Of a stretch of 41,983 nt of DNA, positions 33,161-41,328 are shown in pieces. The notes beneath the pieces were generated by a model, which worked only from the letters and a program-made list of their open reading frames with translations, did no database searches and was not told where the DNA came from. Where the stretch lies: the NCBI GenBank assembly GCA_028288485.1, contig JAQBNO010000061.1, positions 1 through 41,983 of the forward strand, given 5' to 3'. Both the position numbers and the translations under genes were made by a program. Positions within the stretch are counted from its first letter, which is position 1. Each line of letters opens with the position of its first letter. The stretch is from Segetibacter sp. Its GTDB lineage: Bacteria; Bacteroidota; Bacteroidia; Chitinophagales; Chitinophagaceae.

Positions 33161-33922
33161 TTAGCCATCGAGCCAGGATTTAAAAGAAGCAGATCGTTCA
33201 GAACTGACGATGGTTTCGAGTTTACTGGGAGGATTTAGTTTGATGAGTACGCGGGATTTTGAATAGCTAAACATTTCAGTTATGGCATGAAAACCAATAA
33301 TAAACTGCCGGTTGATACGAAAAAACTTTTTAGGATCAAGAACTTCTTCCAACTGATCAAGGTTATAATCTATTGCATATCGCTTATTGTCTTTAGTAAC
33401 TAAGAAGTTAGCCTTGTTTTCGGTATAGAAATAGGCGGAATCGGCCATTTCCAGGGTTTTAATATGTTCACCATATTTTACCACGAACCTTTGTTTATAC
33501 GTTGTTGGTTGCCCCTGCAAGGTTGAAAGCAGCTTTTGAATGTTGGCTTCTGAATTCGGAGGAGGAGTAAGATGTAGAAATTTTTCGATAGCCCTTTTTA
33601 ATTCTTCTTTTTTGATTGGTTTAAGCAGGTAATCGATACTGCTTAACTTAAAAGCCTCCAAAGCATATTGGTCATAAGCCGTTGTAAAAATGATAGGGCG
33701 TGTTACCTTAACCTGTTTAAAGATCTCGAAACTTTGTCCATCGGCTAAATGCACGTCGAGGAAAATGAGGTCGGGAGCAGGGTTTGATGAGAACCACTCT
33801 ATCGCCGATTTAATACTGACAATAGGAGGAAGAATATTGGCGCCCGGCAATTCCCCTGTTATCATTTTTTTCAGCCTGTTGAAAGCTGCATCCTCGTCTT
33901 CTATAATTAAGATATTCTTCAT
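33161..33922 (-). CDS. LytTR-family response regulator
   Basis: This 253-aa response regulator has a receiver domain (1-120) with acidic pocket EDED (8-11), phospho-acceptor Asp56 in DLIFLDVHL and the conserved Lys in LLKPIKKEEL. A C-terminal LytTR DNA-binding domain (about 145-250) includes FVVKYGEHIKTLEM and FFRINRQFIIGFHAI. It should bind direct repeats when phosphorylated by the kinase encoded immediately upstream, whose stop codon it overlaps by four bases (ATGA). Its targets are unknown; the neighbouring YceI/cytochrome genes are candidates. Confidence 0.94.
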   Translation of the reverse strand: MKNILIIEDEDAAFNRLKKMITGELPGANILPPIVSIKSAIEWFSSNPAPDLIFLDVHLADGQSFEIFKQVKVTRPIIFTTAYDQYALEAFKLSSIDYLLKPIKKEELKRAIEKFLHLTPPPNSEANIQKLLSTLQGQPTTYKQRFVVKYGEHIKTLEMADSAYFYTENKANFLVTKDNKRYAIDYNLDQLEEVLDPKKFFRINRQFIIGFHAITEMFSYSKSRVLIKLNPPSKLETIVSSERSASFKSWLDG

Positions 33923-36885
33923 TCCTTATTTGTAAAAAGTGGTATAAGTACGGTAAAAGAATGTGGTGTCTTGTTGATCACGATGTCGTCGTTAAGCAGC
34001 AGCTTGTAACGCTTCCGGATATTTTGCAAACCCATTCCGGCACCCTTTTCTGAAGTGACTTTTGGATTTAGATTATTTGTAACAACGATAAACTTTCCGT
34101 CGATAGTTAGTTCAATAACCAGCGGCGTTTCTGATGAAATTGCATTGTGCTTTACTGCATTTTCAGTCAAAAGCTGCAGTGTTAGCGGTGCAATCATACA
34201 ACATGCCTGGTCGGTTTTCGAAATATTATTATTGAATACGAGGTTTTCGCCAAACCGTTTCTTCTGAATAAAAAAATAGTCGTTTATAAGTTCAATTTCT
34301 TCTTCGAGGCTAATCACTTCTTTGTCGCGGTAAGTAACAATTTTTCGATACAGATCGGAAAGGCGCTCTACATACTCGACTGCCATTTGCTGATCATCTT
34401 CTATTACAGCAATAAGGGTATTAAAACTATTAAAAAGAAAATGGGGGTTAACCTGGCTTTTTAATGTTTCAAACTGCGATTGAATTTTTTCCTTTTCCAT
34501 TCTTTCCCACCGTTTTACGCTTTTTTCCCTGCTTTTGGTATACAGGTACACCGCCGAAGCCAGCGCGATCAAAACCAGGCTGAGGAACCACCATTGAAGC
34601 CAGAAAGGCTTTTGAATAATAAAAGTATAAGATACCTCTTCGCAGTCGTTGAACTGATTGTTAACGGATGCGCGAACATGAAACGTATAAGTGCCCGGAG
34701 GAAATTTAGGAAAATTAATATGACTGTCTTTTGTAGTTACCCATTGGTTACTAAAGCCCTCGACCTTATATTGATACCTTATTTTTTCGGGGTGCGAATA
34801 GGATATACCAACATAAGAGAAAGTGAAATTGTTTTCGTCGTAAGAGAACTTTCGTGCGTGTTTTACATCTATATCATTCAGAAACAGCTGTACACCTTCC
34901 AATACTATTTTCGGCTTTAAGGAGGTACCTGTGGGAATATAACGAAGTATGCCTTTATTGCTGACAAAATAAACAGCATCTTTCCCGGTAATTGAATTAA
35001 GGTCGGTATTTACTTCCTCCAGCCCCTGGTTGATATCGAGGTAAGAAATACCGTTGGTTTCGGCATTAATAATGTTGACGCCTTTTTTACTTATCGCGAT
35101 AATGTTATTTTTTTTGTCTAAGGCCAGGGCTGTTATCGTCACATCGTTCAGGCCTTGCTCTAAAGAAATATTCAGGAATTTTTTACCGTCATACTTATAG
35201 AGCCCATTATTTAAAGCGCTGAACCAGATATTACCACCTTTATCTTCGCAGATATTATAAATGACCAGGCTTTTTATTCCGCTGCTTTCGTTGTAATTTT
35301 TAAACCTTCCGTTTTCGTACACCGTAATTCCCCTGCCATCTGTAGCAAACCAAACCCTGTTTTTACTATCGACCAAAGTGCTGTAAACGAAATTGCTGCC
35401 GATGCCACTCACATTTTTAAAGTTGAGGAAAGTATAGGGCCTGTAAATATTTTTATTCTCGTCGCTTAAATTGCAATGAATTGCTCCTGCAAGACTACTG
35501 ATCCAAACCTCGTCGCCTTTTCCGCTGATGGAAAGAATACTGCCGTTAATCAATAACGGATCCTCTGTAATGTTCCGGTTTTTGCCGCTTACAGGATCAA
35601 TAAGAATTATTCCTTTCCCCATTGTGGCTACCCAGATATTGCCAAACCTGTCTTCAAATAAGGAAGTGATATCGGTTTTAGTATCTATCTCGGGTAAGGG
35701 GTAATTTTTGAATTGCCATTCCCCCTTATCTACGTCGAAATAGTACTTCTTTAATCCCCCAATAACATTGATCCATATATTGCTCTTATTGTCTTCCAGG
35801 ATGGTATGGATCTCGGGGTAAATTTCCTTACTGATCGGGATGATATTTTGCAGGCGGGCCCCATTCGTTTTTATTAACTGGTGGTTACTGGTAAACCAAA
35901 TATTGCCCTCGTCATCTGCCAGTAAATTCCTCGCTTTGCCATAGCCAGCATATCCATTCGTTATTCCTGAAACCCTGGTCATGTTTTTATCTGCATAGTT
36001 CACGATCACCACTCCATTGTTTTCCGTTGCCACCCATAACTGGTTTTCGGCTGTTATCAGCGAGTTTACCTGGCCGTACTTCCAGTATTTTAGATACCCC
36101 TCTTTACTTGCCCTGGCGTCAAAAGGAAAGTATTCACCTATGCCTGCATCCTGCATTCCTATCCAAAACTGGTTTTCAACGGACTTGGTGCCGTTTATTT
36201 TCTTATTATATAGGCAACGAACGATGTTGTCGGGCAGGCCATCGGCTGAAGTAAAGGGGTGTATTTCCTTTTTTCCATCCCTTATTGTAATTGTATTTAA
36301 ACCACGGTCAGTACAAACAACCATGGTGCCGTTACTGACTATAAGGTCATAAACATAGTTGTCGCTTAGCCCATCGTCCGTATTTATGTTATAAAACCGC
36401 TTGTCTTTATAATAGTAAATGCCTTCACCCGCAGTGGCAAAGTAAATAATGCCCGAAATATCTGCTGATATAGATGTGATGGCCACAGCAGGATGTCCTT
36501 CTTCGGCATGCAATAATTCAACTTTTTTGTTAATTACAAAACCAATTTCCCCACTTTGAAATCCTAGCCACACCGTCGAATTTTTGTCTTCTGCGATAGC
36601 TGTGACCGACTTATTTGTAATGGAGCTACTAAGAACAAAAGGGGTAAAGATATTGCCGTCGAACTTGTAAAGTCCGTTGGATGTGCCGGCGAGAAAATAG
36701 CCCTTGCTGTGTTTTTTTAAAGAAAGTAGTTGTGGACTTGCCCCTTCAGACCGTATGGTATAAGCGCCGCTTACCTGGGAAAAAGCAGCATCAGAGACTA
36801 ATAAAATAAGTAGAGAAAGGATTGTATGCTTAAGCAAGTGGTTATTTATTTTATCGGGGTTCCAACTCGCAATGTACCTTAACAT
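33919..36885 (-). CDS. LytS-type sensor histidine kinase with beta-propeller sensor
   Basis: This 988-aa membrane sensor has a signal peptide or anchor (about 17-37), then a large periplasmic reg_prop two-bladed propeller sensor. Repeats of the type SVTAIAEDKNSTVWLG and ITSLFEDRFGNIWVAT run to about residue 640. A Y_Y_Y domain (about 690-755, ISYSHPEKIRYQYKVEGF) follows, then a transmembrane helix (765-782) and a His_kinase domain with NPHFLFNSFN (phospho-acceptor His815). The ATPase part contains LLTENAVKHN and GAGMGLQNI. This layout is shared with Bacteroidota one- and two-component polysaccharide sensors. Its start overlaps the yceI gene by 35 bp. Confidence 0.93.
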   Translation of the reverse strand: MLRYIASWNPDKINNHLLKHTILSLLILLVSDAAFSQVSGAYTIRSEGASPQLLSLKKHSKGYFLAGTSNGLYKFDGNIFTPFVLSSSITNKSVTAIAEDKNSTVWLGFQSGEIGFVINKKVELLHAEEGHPAVAITSISADISGIIYFATAGEGIYYYKDKRFYNINTDDGLSDNYVYDLIVSNGTMVVCTDRGLNTITIRDGKKEIHPFTSADGLPDNIVRCLYNKKINGTKSVENQFWIGMQDAGIGEYFPFDARASKEGYLKYWKYGQVNSLITAENQLWVATENNGVVIVNYADKNMTRVSGITNGYAGYGKARNLLADDEGNIWFTSNHQLIKTNGARLQNIIPISKEIYPEIHTILEDNKSNIWINVIGGLKKYYFDVDKGEWQFKNYPLPEIDTKTDITSLFEDRFGNIWVATMGKGIILIDPVSGKNRNITEDPLLINGSILSISGKGDEVWISSLAGAIHCNLSDENKNIYRPYTFLNFKNVSGIGSNFVYSTLVDSKNRVWFATDGRGITVYENGRFKNYNESSGIKSLVIYNICEDKGGNIWFSALNNGLYKYDGKKFLNISLEQGLNDVTITALALDKKNNIIAISKKGVNIINAETNGISYLDINQGLEEVNTDLNSITGKDAVYFVSNKGILRYIPTGTSLKPKIVLEGVQLFLNDIDVKHARKFSYDENNFTFSYVGISYSHPEKIRYQYKVEGFSNQWVTTKDSHINFPKFPPGTYTFHVRASVNNQFNDCEEVSYTFIIQKPFWLQWWFLSLVLIALASAVYLYTKSREKSVKRWERMEKEKIQSQFETLKSQVNPHFLFNSFNTLIAVIEDDQQMAVEYVERLSDLYRKIVTYRDKEVISLEEEIELINDYFFIQKKRFGENLVFNNNISKTDQACCMIAPLTLQLLTENAVKHNAISSETPLVIELTIDGKFIVVTNNLNPKVTSEKGAGMGLQNIRKRYKLLLNDDIVINKTPHSFTVLIPLFTNKE

Positions 36886-37405
36886 TAATCTCGCTGCTGA
36901 GTTTATCTTTTACAACTTTTGGAATAGGAATATTATGGTCGCTTAGTAAAACTGTAAAAGCAGATTTAATATTAATCTTGCCATCTTTAACAGTAACGTC
37001 GCTTTTAACGATCCTTTCCTGGGATACGCCATGAATTGAAAAATTTCCCTTAGCCCTTACAACGTAAGACCCATTTTTGGTAAAGTCAATGTCTTCAATA
37101 ATTTTACCGCTGAAAGTTGCTTCGGGGAATTTATTGCTTTCCATGTAATTCTCGTTAAAGTGTTCTTTCTGAAGAGCACTATTAAATCCATCGAAGCTTT
37201 GAACATGCACTCTAAACGCAAAGATTTTTTTATCATTATCAAGTAAGCCTTTTAATTGGCTGCTTGTTGCTTTAATGGTTTCGAAAGGAGCTTCAGACTG
37301 GAAGTCGATTTTTCCTGACCGGATAGAAAAAATTTTTCCTCCCTGTGCACCCAGTGAGGAAAAGCTTAGTAATAATATAGCGAGTGCAAATAATCTACCC
37401 TTCAT
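36851..37405 (-). CDS. YceI family periplasmic protein (copy next to kinase)
   Basis: This 184-aa protein has a signal peptide (1-20, ending SSLGAQ) and one YceI lipocalin-like barrel, a fold that binds isoprenoid chains such as quinone-type lipids. Conserved segments are KIDFQSEAPFETIKA, HFNENYMESNKFPEATF and GNFSIHGVSQ. It is a paralogue of the protein at 38953. Its 3' end overlaps the kinase start by 35 bp, so the sensor is translationally linked to it. The ATG at 37405 fits the signal peptide; the frame extends upstream without support. Confidence 0.88.
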   Translation of the reverse strand: MKGRLFALAILLLSFSSLGAQGGKIFSIRSGKIDFQSEAPFETIKATSSQLKGLLDNDKKIFAFRVHVQSFDGFNSALQKEHFNENYMESNKFPEATFSGKIIEDIDFTKNGSYVVRAKGNFSIHGVSQERIVKSDVTVKDGKINIKSAFTVLLSDHNIPIPKVVKDKLSSEINVKVHCELEPR

Positions 37406-37476
37406 TTTCTTTTCTTTTGTTAGAATATGTGAGCACGAACTCCAACTATTTCCCACTTTGCAATTGAGGAAGACAG

Positions 37477-37534
37477 TTTTTTGGGTCCTGGCAATGTGAA
37501 TTCTATTTAGCTTTGTTGCGTCGCACTCTTGTAC
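37477..37534 (+). repeat. dispersed bipartite intergenic element, copy j
   Basis: Box A TTTTTTGGGTCCTGGC (37477-37492), a 22-nt spacer, then box B GTTGCGTCGCACTCTTGTAC (37515-37534), identical to copies c and d. It lies between yceI and DUF5777, oriented against both genes. Confidence 0.85.
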
Positions 37535-37655
37535 ATTTTTTTATTTATGCAACCATTTTACTTTATCTGTAAACGCATATAAAGTTGGTGTTATTTTTTT
37601 TATTAAGTTATCTTTTTCACCAGGGGCAAAAGAAATAAGTATTCTGAAAACGCCC

Positions 37656-38597
37656 TTAATTTGTTTTCGCAGTTCTGTTTTTCTTTTTGCCTCCGATAAC
37701 AAATACCCGTGAGATATTGAAGCCGAAATGAATATCGCCCAATCCCCATTGCCCGGTTGTTTCTGTAATAAATGAACTTTCTGTCATTGGTGTTGAATTG
37801 GTAAAATGTAATTGGAAAACATGCCCGCCGGTTTCAATATCGAAGCCTATCGACAAAGAATTATAATATTGTATTGCACTATCAAGAGGCACTGTCCTGG
37901 TTTTTGGCAAAACGTAATAATATTCCGCATTAATACTTACCCGTTTAGAGATCTTTTGGCGTCCTCCCAATCCTATTGCCGCAACGTCGTTGCGTGAACC
38001 TTCAGGCACGCGGTTGTGGTGTACAACGGTGGGCATCACTTGTAAAGAAGTGTTGTCACTAAATTTCCTGGCTATAATCAATTGAAACGCGTAGTTCAAC
38101 TTGTTAGAGAAATGGTTCTTATTAATGCCATCATCCGGCACCACCGCCGTTTTAATCATCATAGCGGATAAAAATCCAACTGATACAGGCATGTTTCGTT
38201 TACCCGTTGATTGGCGGATTAACTTATATCTTAAGAACCCGTCGTATTGCTTCTGAAAAGTGCTGCGGCCGACGCCTATCATCAGCTTATCGGTTATTCC
38301 ATAATCAAAACCAAAACGCATCCTGGCATTATCAAAGCCCCACAGATCTTTTGCACCCTGGTTAAGCATCCCAAAACGGTGAGATACTTTGAGATCCAAT
38401 ATGCCTTTCGGCGTATTTTCAATACTATGCCCATTAATGATGCGTGTAGTTTTAAAAGTCGCTCTAGTATAATCTGTTCGGTTTTTATCTTCTTGTCTTG
38501 TTTCTTCATCCAGCATCTTAAATAAGTCAACTTCCTGTGCTGTTGCACCAACTGCAATAAAAGCAGCGAGCAGAAGGGTTATAATTTTATTATTCAT
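37656..38597 (-). CDS. DUF5777 family outer-membrane beta-barrel protein
   Basis: This 313-aa protein has a signal peptide (1-20, ending GATAQ), then KMLDEETRQEDKN and a predicted outer-membrane barrel with strands such as GILDLKVSHRFG, MRFGFDYGITDKLMIGVG and GGHVFQLHFTN. It matches DUF5777, of unknown function, which is often found beside YceI and cytochrome genes in Bacteroidota. It may form a pore or a docking site in the outer membrane for the haem lipoproteins encoded upstream; that role is inference. The start is ATG. Repeats separate it from both neighbours. Confidence 0.85.
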   Translation of the reverse strand: MNNKIITLLLAAFIAVGATAQEVDLFKMLDEETRQEDKNRTDYTRATFKTTRIINGHSIENTPKGILDLKVSHRFGMLNQGAKDLWGFDNARMRFGFDYGITDKLMIGVGRSTFQKQYDGFLRYKLIRQSTGKRNMPVSVGFLSAMMIKTAVVPDDGINKNHFSNKLNYAFQLIIARKFSDNTSLQVMPTVVHHNRVPEGSRNDVAAIGLGGRQKISKRVSINAEYYYVLPKTRTVPLDSAIQYYNSLSIGFDIETGGHVFQLHFTNSTPMTESSFITETTGQWGLGDIHFGFNISRVFVIGGKKKNRTAKTN

Positions 38598-38775
38598 GAG
38601 ATAGTTTGGTTTATAGGTTAAGAGCAGTATTTAATGGCTTAACTAATCAGGTCGAAATGCATTCTGGAAGAACTAAAAATGAAAGTGTTGCAACACATTT
38701 CTCATTAATATCCGGCAGTCAACTTTTGTCGCCGGTTTATCTAACACCTCCACTCCGTTGCATGCTGAACACAAA

Positions 38776-38788
38776 GTACAAGAGTGCG
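38776..38788 (-). repeat. truncated dispersed box, copy k
   Basis: GTACAAGAGTGCG matches 13 bases of the complement of the consensus box and is then replaced by the CCCTTCG-type tandem repeat, as if one repeat had inserted into or recombined with the other. Confidence 0.6.
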
Positions 38789-38789
38789 G

Positions 38790-38829
38790 CCCTTCGCCAA
38801 GCTCAAGGTCCCTTCGGCAGGCGCAGGGT
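38790..38829 (+). repeat. tandem 20-bp repeat of the CCCTTCG type
   Basis: CCCTTCGCCAAGCTCAAGGT (38790-38809) is followed directly by CCCTTCGGCAGGCGCAGGGT (38810-38829), 16 of 20 identical. It belongs to the same broad type as the inverted pair at 4764-4826. Confidence 0.65.
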
Positions 38830-38859
38830 AAAAACTGCCACGGTGAATAATGAGTTACA

Positions 38860-38916
38860 GTACAAGCGAGCGTGGCAACAATGAATCATAGTAGAAAAAA
38901 AGCCTGGTCCACAAAA
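38860..38916 (-). repeat. dispersed bipartite intergenic element, copy l (divergent box B)
   Basis: On the minus strand, box A TTTTGTGGACCAGGC (38902-38916), a 22-nt spacer, then GTTGCCACGCTCGCTTGTAC (38860-38879). Only the outer parts of box B (GTTGC and CTTGTAC) are kept, but length and spacing are as in the other copies. Confidence 0.7.
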
Positions 38917-38952
38917 CTTTACAGGACTTATGCGCGGCTAAATTTCCTGAAA

Positions 38953-39492
38953 TTATTCGTAGTCGGTTTCTACAGTCACGGCAACAGTTTCTGCTATTTT
39001 TTTCCCTATCTGCGAACCCGATATTGAATAATCTTTCAGCGCTACGTTGAATTTGGTTCTTGCGGTCACCTTTCTTCCTCTAACCTCCACAATTCCATCT
39101 GTTTCTACGCCTTTTGTTACTCCATGAATGGTAAGGGCACCTTTAACATGAGCGGGGTAAATCCCGTCTTTTGAAAAATTAATATCCTTAATGTTAGTAA
39201 TGATACCTTTAAAATCGCTTTTTGGATACTTTGAACTTTCAAGATAATTCTCATTAAAATGATCCTCCATCAACTGGTTTTTGAACTGGAAGCCTTTCAT
39301 GAGCAAAACAAAAATTACTTGTCCGTTTTGTGCAAGTTTGCTTTCTACTTCACTGTTTCTTGCTTCAATATCTTCTAAAGGAGCATTACTGAAAAATGAG
39401 ATTTTTCCCATTTTTGTGCTGTAAATTTTTTGTGCGTTTACACTAAGAGCAGCTATTACTATTATGGCAATAACAAGGAATATACGTTTCAT
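38953..39492 (-). CDS. YceI family periplasmic protein (copy next to cytochromes)
   Basis: This 179-aa protein has a signal peptide (1-20, ending SVNAQ) and one YceI lipocalin-like domain (KISFFSNAPLEDIEA, HFNENYLESSKYPKSDF, GALTIHGVTKG). It likely carries a polyisoprenoid or quinone-like lipid in the periplasm. It is clearly paralogous to the 36851 protein and starts 21 bp after a haem lipoprotein gene, so the two are very likely co-transcribed. An ATG start fits the signal peptide. Confidence 0.9.
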   Translation of the reverse strand: MKRIFLVIAIIVIAALSVNAQKIYSTKMGKISFFSNAPLEDIEARNSEVESKLAQNGQVIFVLLMKGFQFKNQLMEDHFNENYLESSKYPKSDFKGIITNIKDINFSKDGIYPAHVKGALTIHGVTKGVETDGIVEVRGRKVTARTKFNVALKDYSISGSQIGKKIAETVAVTVETDYE

Positions 39493-39513
39493 TTAGTCGG
39501 TGTTTTTATAATT

Positions 39514-39891
39514 TTAGTTGTTCTTTGCACCCTCCTTAACCCAGGCGCGGATTTTTCCAATTTCACAGGCAGTTAATTTGGGGCCGCCTTGCGGCATGTG
39601 AGTACGCTGTGGTCCTGTCCATGTTATAGCTTGTAAAAGCCTTCCATCGTTGGCTACTGTGCCAGCGCCGGAATGGTTATTTAAATTCACACCGCCATTT
39701 CCTGAAGGACCGGTGTGGCAACCGAAACAGCCGTTATTGTTGAAAATATTTACTATATCACCAGTGTAGCTCATTTGGGTGGTGTCGCAAGTTGCAGAGC
39801 CCGGCGGTGCAACTACCTCTTTGTCGTAATAACAGCCTGTAAAAGATGTAATTGAAATGGCGATGATAACAATGGCAATATTTTTTTTCAT
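39514..39891 (-). CDS. single-haem c-type cytochrome-like lipoprotein
   Basis: This 125-aa protein has a lipoprotein signal peptide (lipobox SFTGC, Cys20). One covalent haem-binding motif CFGCH (Cys55, Cys58, His59) is present, with Met99 in HMPQGGP a likely sixth ligand. A conserved end CEIGKIRAWVKEGAKNN follows. It is homologous to the C-terminal half of the neighbouring 243-aa protein. It should be an envelope-anchored electron carrier matured by the periplasmic haem ligation system. It lies 9 bp after that gene and 21 bp before yceI. Confidence 0.87.
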   Translation of the reverse strand: MKKNIAIVIIAISITSFTGCYYDKEVVAPPGSATCDTTQMSYTGDIVNIFNNNGCFGCHTGPSGNGGVNLNNHSGAGTVANDGRLLQAITWTGPQRTHMPQGGPKLTACEIGKIRAWVKEGAKNN

Positions 39892-39900
39892 AGCGGTATT

Positions 39901-40632
39901 TTAGTTGTTAGGTGCTCCGGCATTTACCCATTTTGTTATTTGTTCAATCTGGCAATCTTTCAGCTTCGGTCCTGTTTGTGGCATTGGTTTAAAACCTGCT
40001 TTATGATTTATTGCGCCTAATAACCTGCCGTTTTGTTGTGCTACAGCTTTAATTCCATTGTAAGTGGAAAGGTTTGGTTTAGTTGCGGCTGCAGGATCAG
40101 CATGACAACCCTTACAATAAGTATCAATAATGGGTTTAACAGCACCTGAATAGGTGAATAGACCGGTATTGCACGAAGTGCCGCAGTTAGTAGTGTTTTG
40201 TGCCCCTTCCACGATCCACTTCCTGATTAGAGAAGCCTGTGTTGCAGAAAGCGCAGGTTGGTTAAGTGGCATTCGTTTATGTGGGTCCTCTTCGGTAATC
40301 AATTCATAGATCTCGCTATTATCGGGCTTTCCTGGCCGTATCCCTTCTTTCACAATATTATTGTAGTCATTCAGTATATATCCTTCTGCATGTGAACTAA
40401 CATCATGGCAGCCACTAGAAGTACAGTTGCTCGTAAAAATTGGCAATATTTCCGTCTCAAAACATACCATCCGGTTATTACTGCCGGTGTCGGCACCAGG
40501 ACCAACACCGCCGGTTCCTGTGCTATCGGCAGGTGTTGTGGTATTTTTGGGAGTCGCCACTTCATGCTTGCACGCATATAATACTATTACCACTATCACT
40601 AACATTGCTGCTGCAATTATCGGCTTTCGCAT
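39901..40632 (-). CDS. two-domain cytochrome-like lipoprotein
   Basis: This 243-aa protein has a lipoprotein signal peptide (Cys21), then a Thr/Gly/Pro linker (25-52) and two tandem cytochrome-like domains. The first has a CX4CH motif (Cys70, Cys75, His76) and MPLNQP (Met121). The second has CKGCH (Cys173, Cys176, His177) and MPQTGP (Met217). Both domains end in a helix of the form IxKWVxxGAxN. It probably carries two haems and passes electrons at the envelope. It starts 20 bp after the OB-fold gene and is followed after 9 bp by its single-domain relative. Confidence 0.87.
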   Translation of the reverse strand: MRKPIIAAAMLVIVVIVLYACKHEVATPKNTTTPADSTGTGGVGPGADTGSNNRMVCFETEILPIFTSNCTSSGCHDVSSHAEGYILNDYNNIVKEGIRPGKPDNSEIYELITEEDPHKRMPLNQPALSATQASLIRKWIVEGAQNTTNCGTSCNTGLFTYSGAVKPIIDTYCKGCHADPAAATKPNLSTYNGIKAVAQQNGRLLGAINHKAGFKPMPQTGPKLKDCQIEQITKWVNAGAPNN

Positions 40633-40652
40633 AGGTTTTAAATTACAATTGG

Positions 40653-41063
40653 TTATTTAACAATAACTGCTTCTCTCAAACGCACATCGGTCAACATTCC
40701 GCTGCATATTCCTTTAATTACTATAGCAGCGCCGGAATTTGCGTCGGTAGTCTTGTGTTTAAGTGTACAGAGAACACCAGTAAATGCATCGTCGGAAGCA
40801 AGCATTACGGTAGAATTACCTTCCTGGTTGCTTTTTATTTCTGTTATTGTTCCGGTTACCTGTATAGCTTTATCGAGATATTTTTTATTCGCGTCTGCCT
40901 CATTTGCCTGGTATTCTTTTACCAACTGTGCAGCAGTAACTTCAATCCCTTTTTCATTTTCTACGTTACGCTGAGGCTTGTTCCAGAGAAAATAAGCAAC
41001 TGCTGAACCAACGACGATAAAAATGAGAAGAAGAATAATGAGAATTCTAAGTTTACTATTCAT
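40653..41063 (-). CDS. membrane-anchored OB-fold (tRNA_anti-like) protein
   Basis: This 136-aa protein has an N-terminal transmembrane anchor (about 5-25, RILIILLLIFIVVGSAVAYF) and a periplasmic domain of the tRNA_anti-like OB-fold type. In that domain, AAQLVKEYQANEADANKKYL is followed by strands KAIQVTGTITEIKS, NSTVMLASDD and GVLCTLK, and it ends GMLTDVRLREAVIVK. The family is exported in Bacteroidota and its ligand is unknown. It heads the cytochrome/YceI gene run. The ATG at 41063 is chosen over an upstream extension of eight codons. Confidence 0.85.
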   Translation of the reverse strand: MNSKLRILIILLLIFIVVGSAVAYFLWNKPQRNVENEKGIEVTAAQLVKEYQANEADANKKYLDKAIQVTGTITEIKSNQEGNSTVMLASDDAFTGVLCTLKHKTTDANSGAAIVIKGICSGMLTDVRLREAVIVK

Positions 41064-41328
41064 AGTTGAGCGAATTTCCTCTGCCAAGATACGGGAGCTA
41101 TTATCGCCCGGAGAAGCCGGGTTGGCTGAATAAGGAAAAACAAGAACTTAACAGGAAAATAAGCAGTTAAGGTTCCAGGTGAACGCGTTTGATTTAGTAA
41201 AAAAGTTTCAGTCCCCGGGTCTTGAAAAGTGATAACTTATGGTTTGTTATCTTTTCTTCCCGAAATGAAGCAAGCAAATACATTACTAATTAGCGTGACC
41301 AACGGTAAGAGAAGAAAGTGCCGGGCGG

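Larger units (their letters stand above)
38598..38952. other. 355-bp gap with mosaic of repeats
   Basis: The gap between DUF5777 and the second yceI holds a truncated box (copy k), a tandem CCCTTCG-type repeat and the complete element copy l. A 92-codon plus-strand frame crosses the repeats and is not a credible gene. Confidence 0.55.

Noticed and set aside
38606-38884. 92-codon plus-strand frame between DUF5777 and yceI
   Set aside because: It reads through repeat copies k and l and the tandem CCCTTCG repeat, which explains why it is open.
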